Assembly (NCBI RefSeq): GCF_000027005.1
Contig: NC_012964.1
Coordinates: forward strand, 1,860,001-1,924,000
Length of the DNA stretch: 64,000 bases
Reading direction: 5' to 3'
Source of the DNA: Komagataella phaffii GS115
Taxonomy: Eukaryota; Ascomycota; Pichiomycetes; Pichiales; Pichiaceae
In this document: positions 48,360 to 56,361 of the stretch, in pieces
Layout: every line of letters starts with the position of its first letter
Position numbering within the stretch: position 1 is the first letter of the stretch
Notes under the pieces: model-generated
Seen by the model: only the letters and a program-made list of their open reading frames with translations
The model's database searches: none
Told to the model about the DNA's origin: nothing
Program-made: the position numbers and the translations under genes

Positions 48360-50726
48360 TCAATAAATAGTAGAACGACTTTTGTATGGGCGTTCGTAAA
48401 AGTAAAGTACACTGTTTCCAATGAAAACTTGGAATAACACCTGGACGGCACAAACACCCACTAGGAAGAGTAGAAAATACATGAGGTTGTAGTTGTCCAA
48501 TGCATGATTGATGAATGAATTGCCTTCAAAATTGTCTAAGTAGTTGCCCCCCGTAGCGTTGAAAACCTTGAAGCTACCAGTAACCGTGGCCCAGTACAAA
48601 ATGTTCACAAGAGGAACGGAAATAAAGGGAGCTCCAATAAAGTAAAACTTAGCTTGCAGGTCGCTGAAATAGTACTTGACCAAACAACACCTGTAAGTAG
48701 CCAAACTTGCCGCCAGCAAAGCGCTCTGAATCACGGACAGCAATAATGTTCCGTTTAGTTCTCGAGTTGGATAAGGCTTTCCATAGGCCACGATCGTGAG
48801 CAGTTTGAATAAGGGTATAGCAAAAGGAACAAAGCTAATAACTTGCGATGAAAGTTCAACCAGGGGGAACTTAATAAACTTGGTGTAAAATGAACGATGA
48901 AGGCTCCGATTGCTTGCAGTCTTTGCGCTAAGCAGGTCTGTGGAATTGTTCTCACTCAAGGGGACCATCCAATACCCGACTAGACATCCTGGAATTAAAA
49001 TTGTAGTGGTAAATAATAATATGACAAACAAAGTCCTGAAAACATGGAATGAGCTGGTTAACGCTTCAAGGACCAAAAATGCAACCAAAATGGTGAAGAA
49101 AACAACACCAGATGCACACAGAACCACACTCGATGTGTCAGGGAAACTAATCGAAAGTTGTCCATATGGTTCAGATTCCGCCTCCTTTTCCTCGACGGAT
49201 AGCTTTGGACTAGGCGCTTTAAATTCCACCAGTGAATTATATGCGGCACTTGTAGCAAAACCTAGAATGGGTGATAACAATGCAAGCGATGCAGCAAACG
49301 AAAAAAATGGTTGACCAGGGAAGATCAAACAAAATACTAACGTCGAGACAAGCGTTGAACAAGTATAAGCACTCAACCCTAATACTATACTAGCGCCTAA
49401 GATAGTCACATGGTTGCGTAAAATTGAAGATACGAGGTGATAATCTGCAACAGTTTTATCGTTAATCGCCACCAGTTTAGCATTGATCGAGTTTGCTATA
49501 TTGGATGGATATGTCACTGCTGCAATCGTTACCCAAAGAACAACCATGTACATTATGAAGTTACGAGTCTGGGTTGCTATAGTTGGGAACCTCTCATTGA
49601 AATGATCGTAAATTCTTGTGAAGCCGGCCTGCCTGCTGGATGACTCTCTCTCGGAAAACTGGACCGTGTAATAGAATGCAACTGTGGTGTTATGTGTTTC
49701 CGAAAGGTATGTTGGTGGGAACAAACTGGCCTTGAAACTACCATGCCTGGTACTGTATTCAGATGAATAAGCAGCGGCACTGGCTGCATTGATTTTGTAG
49801 TTATACAATGCAGGATCTTCCGTCATCAAAGGCTCATTGTGCTGTTTCTCTTTTTCTGGTTGTGGTCCTTCATCTTGATTTAATTTTTCGGTCAACTCCA
49901 GTAGTTTTTCGTACAACTTGTCATTATCTGGGATTTTGGTGTAATTGATGATAAAACTGAGATAATTGTTAAAAACGACCCTATTGTAATCGTCAACATA
50001 GCCTAATGGAATACCTCGACGAGACAGATATCTGTCATCGTTATTCAGTATATCCATCTGCGAATGGGTGTACGCCACAGGAAGTTTGTCGATGTAAAAC
50101 TGGTAGCCATAACCTTTCCTGATCAAGGTGTTGATTCGAAGAGCTTCTTGTGGTGTGTACACAATCTCACCAAGTTTCCAGAGCTGTTGCTGATGGTTCA
50201 TTTGTACTCTATACGGAGGCATGTACAAATAGCCAGTACTCTTTTGAAGTTTAGACAAAAGCCCGGACTTGGGCATGGAAAACCGTGATTCTATATGGTC
50301 GAATCCATCGAAGAGCAGTTCCTTCGTTTTGCTGTTGAACAGGGAGGAAAATTGGAATAATGGGTCGTAATAATCGATTTTTTGAAACGACAGCTCCCTA
50401 TTATAGGAATTTCCTATAGGTAGAATAGAATCCACGTAAATTGGGATATCTTGGCCATATTGGTAGTAGCTGCCGAAATTCCAACTGTCGGATGTATTTG
50501 AAACCGAAACATCAGCCTCTGGGGAATAATGGTACTGCAGCCTCTCATTGCTATTCAGACCACTGAGCAACAGGTGGATAAAAGTGAAGCTGACAAGCAC
50601 CACAAAGTAGAACTTGAACACGGTTTTGGGTATGTCATCTCTGCTAGCTTGTGCTTTAAACAATTCACCAGGACGCAGCAATGTCACAACGATGACCCTC
50701 GCTGCTTTATTGAGTATCTTGATCAT
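48360..50726 (-). CDS. TM9SF (Emp70/Tmn)-like multispanning membrane protein
   Basis: The first ATG at 50726 gives 788 residues (an earlier frame start is only GTG). One hydrophobic segment near residues 38-57 is followed by a large lumenal domain of about 350 residues and then by about nine membrane segments, the layout of TM9SF proteins of the Golgi and endosomes. The lumenal part has TM9SF-like blocks: LIRKGYGYQFYIDKLPVAY, then GIPLGYVDDYNRVVFNNYLS and FIINYTKI. The domain is clearly diverged, and the lumenal insert with NDKLYEKLLELTEKLNQ is unusual. S. cerevisiae Emp70, Tmn2 and Tmn3 are the closest known types. The assignment is by pattern; a fungus-specific relative is equally possible. 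Confidence 0.6.
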   Translation of the reverse strand: MIKILNKAARVIVVTLLRPGELFKAQASRDDIPKTVFKFYFVVLVSFTFIHLLLSGLNSNERLQYHYSPEADVSVSNTSDSWNFGSYYQYGQDIPIYVDSILPIGNSYNRELSFQKIDYYDPLFQFSSLFNSKTKELLFDGFDHIESRFSMPKSGLLSKLQKSTGYLYMPPYRVQMNHQQQLWKLGEIVYTPQEALRINTLIRKGYGYQFYIDKLPVAYTHSQMDILNNDDRYLSRRGIPLGYVDDYNRVVFNNYLSFIINYTKIPDNDKLYEKLLELTEKLNQDEGPQPEKEKQHNEPLMTEDPALYNYKINAASAAAYSSEYSTRHGSFKASLFPPTYLSETHNTTVAFYYTVQFSERESSSRQAGFTRIYDHFNERFPTIATQTRNFIMYMVVLWVTIAAVTYPSNIANSINAKLVAINDKTVADYHLVSSILRNHVTILGASIVLGLSAYTCSTLVSTLVFCLIFPGQPFFSFAASLALLSPILGFATSAAYNSLVEFKAPSPKLSVEEKEAESEPYGQLSISFPDTSSVVLCASGVVFFTILVAFLVLEALTSSFHVFRTLFVILLFTTTILIPGCLVGYWMVPLSENNSTDLLSAKTASNRSLHRSFYTKFIKFPLVELSSQVISFVPFAIPLFKLLTIVAYGKPYPTRELNGTLLLSVIQSALLAASLATYRCCLVKYYFSDLQAKFYFIGAPFISVPLVNILYWATVTGSFKVFNATGGNYLDNFEGNSFINHALDNYNLMYFLLFLVGVCAVQVLFQVFIGNSVLYFYERPYKSRSTIY

Positions 50727-51304
50727 GCTTGAAGTACTGAAAAGAAAACTTAGAAGAAGGTGCACGTAAACTGTTGGAATAACAGTGAAGGTTGAAAAGG
50801 TCGTGGATGCAGGGCCAAAACTAACGCGAGCTCGAATTGTTTAATTTTTTTCTTATTGTTCTCCTTTGCTGTGCATTAGATTGTGCATCAGATTGGTATG
50901 GAGTCACAAGACCTCTACTGAGGAATCATCCCCTCAACATATAAATGTTGGTGGTTTCTGAAGAAATCCTCCACGACACGGTCTTTGTAACTGCAATTGC
51001 AAATTAAATAGAGAGAGAGAAACGGAGAGGTACTGCAGATTGCCCACCTAATCGCATTTCCTCTGTTCTTCATAACAGGTGCCTGGCAGTCTACGCTACA
51101 AGATTTCTAGGAAAGGATGGAAACCCTCTACACTCTACAAGTAAAAGATATGGGGAAACATCGTATATTCCGAATTCAATAGCTGATAGCTAACACCGTA
51201 ACGTCTCATGTAATAGTACTGGTAATCCTAATACACGGTACGCCTAGAGTTATTGATCTTTCAGTTCATACAAATGCCCGATTTCAGACACAGAATCCAA
51301 AAGC
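50727..51304. other. Intergenic region between the TM9SF-like gene and RPS20
   Basis: The 578-bp gap contains the TM9SF-like promoter and the RPS20 3' region. A short GAGAGAGAGA tract lies near 51012. I see no reading frame or RNA gene that I can support. Confidence 0.35.
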
Positions 51305-51661
51305 TTAGGCAGCCATGGAAACTTCGACATCCACACCTGGCTCAACAGTGATCTGGGTGATCTGCTTGATGTCAGTGGAAGGAGCGTGCAAGTCAATGTA
51401 TCTCTTGTGGATTCTCATTTCATAGGTATCCCAAGTCTTGGAACCTTCACCGTTAGGGGTCTTTCTGGTGTTGATCTTCAAGACCTTGGTTGGCATTCTA
51501 ACGGGTCCCTTCTTGAACAAACGTCTTTGGTTGGCGTTGGCAATGATGTTTGCAGAGACTCTCTCCAACTGCTTAACCTTGGTGGAGGTCAAAGTAATTC
51601 TGATCTTTAAGATCTGGACTTGCTGGTCTTGAGACTTTTGGTCTTTGATTTGGTCGGACAT
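51305..51661 (-). CDS. RPS20: Small ribosomal subunit protein uS10 (Rps20)
   Basis: Rps20 is a 40S head protein. The 118-residue sequence is unmistakable: [76 protein letters not shown], and the end [10 protein letters not shown]. The start at ATG 51661 gives a short acidic/Gln-rich extension typical of eukaryotes. No intron is present. It is divergent from URC4 with 288 bp between the two ATGs. A TTAGGG motif lies in that gap. Confidence 0.98.
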   Translation of the reverse strand: MSDQIKDQKSQDQQVQILKIRITLTSTKVKQLERVSANIIANANQRRLFKKGPVRMPTKVLKINTRKTPNGEGSKTWDTYEMRIHKRYIDLHAPSTDIKQITQITVEPGVDVEVSMAA

Positions 51662-51772
51662 GTTTTCTGATTTGAGACGTTCAGTAGGTTAGTTTCGAAG
51701 TTTAGTGTGAACCGGTGAAAAGTTTTTGAGAGTAGTGGGCGGGTCCACGCGAAACCTAAGGATGTAAAGATG

Positions 51773-51778
51773 TTAGGG
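51773..51778. promoter_or_regulatory. TTAGGG (Tbf1-type) motif in the RPS20/URC4 gap
   Basis: TTAGGG lies 112 bp upstream of the RPS20 ATG. Tbf1 binds this core and drives ribosomal-protein genes in many yeasts outside the whole-genome-duplication group. The motif is short, so chance is possible; its position before a ribosomal protein gene makes it worth noting. Confidence 0.35.
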
Positions 51779-51949
51779 CTTTAATTTGTGATCACCTGTG
51801 TTGGTGTTCGGATGTAATTTGTTGCTCTTGTTTTTATCCGCCTTAATGCGTCGGTAGAGCCTCCTCCCCATACAATCGGTATCAGCTATGGTGGGGCATC
51901 CATATCCATATAAGTTCCACCTCATATCCTGGGTTGTAACCACCCAAAA

Positions 51950-53266
51950 ATGACCAATTCCACTGGAAACCAGAGTGATATCGAGTATTTGTTATCCATC
52001 AGGTCGGTTAGAGAAACAAATAGCCCCACCTTGAAGGCATTACTGGAGAATAAGCTCACCAATTTTGACGTTGACATCTCGAGGCTAGATGATATCGTGA
52101 AGTATGTTTCTGAGACTATCACCTCCAGCTATCCCACAAAGGAATCTCTATTAACCATCCCTGTTCACGGACGTTATCAACATTTCGAAGTCGGCGGCAA
52201 CCCAAGATTGACAAATCTGATCACTGAGTGGACTAAATCTGGTCTGACGGATTATGAGATATGCAAACGTACTTTGGATCTTTTCGTTGTAAGCGTGTTG
52301 ATTGATGCAGGTGCTGGCAATGAATGGAAGTTTGATGAGAATGGGACCATTTTCAACCGATCCGAAGGAATTGCTGTTGCAAGCTTTCATATGTTTGTTA
52401 ATGGAGACTTCAGCAATGATCAGTCCTCTCCTTACCAAGTCAATGGACTCAAATTGGCCAATTACTCGCCAGAGCTACTAGAAAAGGGGTTTCAGATTAC
52501 CGACAACAACAAATTATATGGTTTCGACGGTAGACTAAACCTTATTCGCAAAATTGGTAACATTCTAGAGTCAAAAAAGGAGATATTTGGACAGGATTCC
52601 AGGCCAGGAAATCTGCTGGATTATCTAATAGCTCTGCCCACTTGTGAAAAAATCGGTGAGTCCGGATATAAGCTGAATTTAGAGGACTTGTGGACAACAC
52701 TGATGAAGGGTCTACATGACATCTGGCCTAAAGATTCAACTCGGACCGTTGTTGATGGGTTTTCTGTGGGAGATGCATGGAAATTGAAGCTAAACGATTC
52801 TATTGTCACGTTCCACAAACTCACACAATGGCTGACATACTCCTTGCTGCTCCCCTTGCGCAAGTTTGGTCACCTAGAAATTTACAACACTGAGTTGTTA
52901 ACAGGTTTACCAGAGTATCGAAACGGTGGTGTTTTCGTTGACTTGGGGCTACTGACATTGAAAGAGGAAGCTTTGCAGAAAGGACTGGAGCTATCGAAGG
53001 AGTCAAAGACAGACCAAGGAATACCTAGTTTCACAGCTATTGATGATGTTATCGTGGAATGGAGATCTTCAACAATCGTCCTCTTGGATTACATACTGCC
53101 TCGGGTGAATGACTATTTGAAGATTACTGGAACGGAATACCAGTTAATCCTTCCCCAATTGATTGAAGCGGGATCGTGGCCTTCTGGAAGGCGAATTGCA
53201 GCTTCTTTAAGACCCAAAACTAGCGGTCCTCCAATCAACTTGATTAGTGACGGTACTGTGTTTTAA
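51950..53266 (+). CDS. URC4: Uracil catabolism protein Urc4 (DUF1688)
   Basis: Urc4 belongs to the URC route, which lets some yeasts use uracil as nitrogen source; its exact reaction is not established. The 438-residue protein has DUF1688 features throughout: YLLSIRSVRETNSPTLKALL, VHGRYQHFEVGGNPRL, LFVVSVLIDAGAGNEWKFDE, RSEGIAVASFHMFVNGDFS, YGFDGRLNLIRKIG, RPGNLLDYLIALPTCEKIGE, FHKLTQWLTYSLLLPL, GLPEYRNGGVFVDLGLL, and near the end LPQLIEAGSWPSGRRIAASL. It has no signal peptide or membrane segment. The start at 51950 is the first ATG and gives the expected length. The other URC genes are not in this window. Confidence 0.92.
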   Translation: MTNSTGNQSDIEYLLSIRSVRETNSPTLKALLENKLTNFDVDISRLDDIVKYVSETITSSYPTKESLLTIPVHGRYQHFEVGGNPRLTNLITEWTKSGLTDYEICKRTLDLFVVSVLIDAGAGNEWKFDENGTIFNRSEGIAVASFHMFVNGDFSNDQSSPYQVNGLKLANYSPELLEKGFQITDNNKLYGFDGRLNLIRKIGNILESKKEIFGQDSRPGNLLDYLIALPTCEKIGESGYKLNLEDLWTTLMKGLHDIWPKDSTRTVVDGFSVGDAWKLKLNDSIVTFHKLTQWLTYSLLLPLRKFGHLEIYNTELLTGLPEYRNGGVFVDLGLLTLKEEALQKGLELSKESKTDQGIPSFTAIDDVIVEWRSSTIVLLDYILPRVNDYLKITGTEYQLILPQLIEAGSWPSGRRIAASLRPKTSGPPINLISDGTVF

Positions 53267-53537
53267 GTAGTGTTAGTGTGCCCTTTTCTACTTTCTAAAC
53301 TAATAGAGTAATTTTCCCCACAACATAATTCACTGTTGCGTACACCAGATGATGTACATGGTTGAGCTGACCAGAGCAGTAAAGTTACCACTACCTTGGA
53401 CGGACACTCTTTTATTCTAGTATTCGATACTGGATTACTGCTTACGAATTGCCTCACGCTTTCTTGCATCCCTGTGAAGCGTCTCCGAACTTGCCTTAAA
53501 CAACAATCAACCCTTCCGTTTGTGGCAGCATCTTCAA

Positions 53538-53897
53538 ATGGAGCTACTGACACTGTCTAATACTGATGCGTCTTTACGCGTATTTCCAAATGGGCTACGC
53601 AAACTAAAAACCAGATACTCCAGCTGGGAACGATACTATACACAAATCTACAACGCTTGCATAAAAAATGCTCCGAACGAGCAGTTCTTCACCCTTATAG
53701 ATCATCACTACTCTTCAAGCCATTTCTCTTTAACCTCAGACGCAATGACAGTTTTGTCTTTTAGGGGAATTGAGAAAAAAAGCCCATCAAATGTTCTGAA
53801 ATTAATGCTCAACCTGGCTCACGCAGTTCTAAACGTCTTCCTCTCAGTGATGCAAAAGAAAAAGAGCAAGAAGGATAAACCCCCATTGTTGAAGTGA
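53538..53897 (+). CDS. Unrecognised small protein
   Basis: The first ATG at 53538 gives 119 residues. The N-terminal two thirds are polar and aromatic (NGLRKLKTRYSSWERYYTQI). A moderately hydrophobic segment (VLKLMLNLAHAVLNVFLSVM) near residues 86-105 is followed at once by a basic tail (QKKKSKKDKPPLLK), the layout of a tail-anchored membrane protein. I recognise no family. It lies between URC4 on the same strand and the convergent MGT1, 66 bp from the MGT1 end. Composition is compatible with a gene, but conservation would have to be shown. Confidence 0.4.
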   Translation: MELLTLSNTDASLRVFPNGLRKLKTRYSSWERYYTQIYNACIKNAPNEQFFTLIDHHYSSSHFSLTSDAMTVLSFRGIEKKSPSNVLKLMLNLAHAVLNVFLSVMQKKKSKKDKPPLLK

Positions 53898-53963
53898 ACG
53901 AATACAAACCTCCGACGGCACCAAATGTCGTCAGGCGGAATATCCAGTTGGGAAGATAAAACC

Positions 53964-54476
53964 TCACACTGCATTCAAACTTTGAGCCTCCTCTAGGAGA
54001 AGTTTCCTTTTTATATCGGGTCCCCATCTGTAACCCCCTAGATCGCCATCCTTCCTAAGAATACGATGACATGGAATTAGTATTGATATTTTGTTGGCTC
54101 CAACGGCATTTGCAACAGCTCTAGAACTGTTGGCACCCAAACCCAGTTTCTCAGCTAAACCCGAGTAGGTAAACGTTTCTCCTCTTTTCGACTGGATTAA
54201 ACAATCCCACACGTTTCTTTGAAACTCGGTTCCGAATAGGTGATAGGAGTATTTTGGCTGTGGTGTCTCTTGGTTATTGAGATAGTGTTTTAAACTCTCC
54301 ACTGTCTTCTGGTCAACATTTGCGTTTATGGGCTCATCAATCGCTTTAAAATCACTTTTCATCTCTTGAACTAATTCCTGATTGTCAAACCCTAAAGAGA
54401 TGTAAACGATGGTATCATCTTCGTATACAGCCAAAGCTGTTCCAAACTTGAACGTAAACACCGTATAATTCAGCAT
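53964..54476 (-). CDS. MGT1: O6-alkylguanine-DNA alkyltransferase Mgt1
   Basis: Mgt1 moves methyl or larger alkyl groups from O6 of guanine to its own cysteine and is then spent. The 170-residue protein has GTEFQRNVWDCLIQ, the helix GETFTYSGLAEKLG, SSRAVANAVGANKISILIPC (DNA-binding and active-site region), and the active cysteine C136 within IPCHRIL, followed by GDLGGYRWGPDIKRKLLLEE. Length is close to that of S. cerevisiae Mgt1 (188). The start at 54476 gives an N-terminal domain of the expected size. It is convergent with the small gene at 53538. Confidence 0.95.
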   Translation of the reverse strand: MLNYTVFTFKFGTALAVYEDDTIVYISLGFDNQELVQEMKSDFKAIDEPINANVDQKTVESLKHYLNNQETPQPKYSYHLFGTEFQRNVWDCLIQSKRGETFTYSGLAEKLGLGANSSRAVANAVGANKISILIPCHRILRKDGDLGGYRWGPDIKRKLLLEEAQSLNAV

Positions 54477-56361
54477 TGTGCGATAGCTGTGTTACTTACG
54501 GAATTGGGGAAGGCACAAAATACGTAAATACTAGTTTTGATAAACTTTTTTTAAACCGCCGATATTGCTGATATTACTGTCTAACTGATTAAACCACTGA
54601 GATTCTTGATCAACAAGAATTCGCCTACCGTTCAATCAAATGAAGAGATGAGACACCCGAATATCTCCAAACACGAGAAAAGGAAAGATTGGACTTTCGC
54701 GTCCAGGCAGTTGTACCTGGAGCGAGTTCGACTGTGCGGGCAGACAGACATCTCTAAGTTCTGCAACGGCTGAAGCCGAAAACGATGCCATTTCATGGCG
54801 AGCATAACCTGAACAGTGCACACGGTTATGGCCAACTATAGGTCTGTCGAGGAGCTAGTTTCATAGCTTAATTGAAGCAAGATATTCCACAGTTGTGGTT
54901 CACTGAATGTGTTCTCAACCAGGGTTTTATTTGTGAAGAATCAGCTGCCCGGAGGTAAAACTCGATGTTGGCTACTGGTTGTTCTAATGTGGAAAAAAGA
55001 AAAAAAAAAGAAAAAGAAAACAAAAAAGGACAACATTTTCAGTTTATTCCAACAATAATTAGAATTGTCTAGATGAATGTTGAGAATTACATTTTGATGA
55101 TGGTCATTAACCGTTTCCCTTTACAATATTCTCTTGATAGAACATCATTGCTCATTCAATAATTAGTGACATAATTTTGTCCTCAGAATGAACGCTTTCC
55201 TCAAATTTCTAAAAACATTCAGGTAGAAGAGAATCATGGTGCCGTATAATTTCTGGTGTTTATTCACGAATTGGGACCTGTTAGGGTGACAGAGATAAGA
55301 GAATAACTTTTAGTCCGTTTAAATCACACCCCTTGCCCCGTAGTATTATGATTGACTTTTCTCCGGTGGAAGAAGTGTGTACAGAGATGGTAAATGCTCT
55401 CCTTTCTACTCTTAATACCAAACATAGTTTTTCAGCTGCTCCAGAGACAGCCAAAACATAATATAGGCTCCATCATTTATTGGTACAACAAAACAACATC
55501 AATAATCCTGGCTTCAAAGGCTGTTTTTTCAAATTTGCTCGTTTTGGTAAGATTTTTCGTTGGATGTGTGTATCTTCCGCACCCTTACCTTGGCTTATGA
55601 AACCCGATGCGCTTGATGCATGCACAAATTATGCACAATAGTTCTAGCGAAAGTTGATTCCATGTAAAAAATTATGCATCAAACTTTTTCGGGTCGCATG
55701 CAGGAGGTTGGCCTGGAAAACTTGGTAAGATTCGATTAGAAGGTTTTCTACCGCTTCTTATTATGGCAAAACTTTCCTACAAATATGAAAAGCTGTCAGT
55801 GCTACGTGCTTCTTTTCATTTGAAAATAAACGTTAATTTGTGGTAATCACCAACAGCTACGTATACAGCAAGTTATGTCAGGCTCAGGTCCTAGCAAATT
55901 CATGGAAATTGTCGGGTAACTAGCATGGCTGCAAGCGTATGTATCTTGATGCAAAATGCCTACCCAAATAGGTAAAACCCATGGTAGTCATGGCCGCGAG
56001 CTCCAAAATGTGGAAAGTTGTATTTTCCATTTGTTTGACGAGTAATAGCCGATAGAATTGGACTTATCTATGCGACATTATCAAAAACTAAATTATGAGG
56101 AATGATGATAATCCTCGTGGGTTGTACTCTTCAGCTGAAGGCCACCACGGGCAAATCCGTTTCCACTTACATAGATTCTTCAGATCTCGAAAATGAGATC
56201 TATTCGAGAAGCCAATCACAGTATTTGCATTATCCGTGTCTTGCACAGCAAGCACAATTCAATTTCTACGCTATATTTTAAGACATCAAATGCTTTGCAT
56301 TAATAAATAATTTATGTAGGAAAATAATAGAAACAGATAGAAGGTTAAAATAGTTGATTTC
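54477..56361. other. Long non-coding region downstream of the Flo11-type gene
   Basis: The 1.9-kb gap between the MGT1 start and the adhesin 3' end has no supportable reading frame. It holds a 30-nt pure purine run (54991-55020), a TGCATGCA at 55617-55624 with further ATGCA-type words within 100 bp, and the MGT1 promoter. I see no tRNA or rRNA. Only part of it can be MGT1 promoter; the rest is unexplained. Confidence 0.45.

Noticed and set aside
54632..54835. Two overlapping minus-strand frames downstream of the MGT1 promoter
   Set aside because: Overlapping frames of 61-67 codons with no conserved pattern; also considered for a structured RNA, but no known RNA motif was found.
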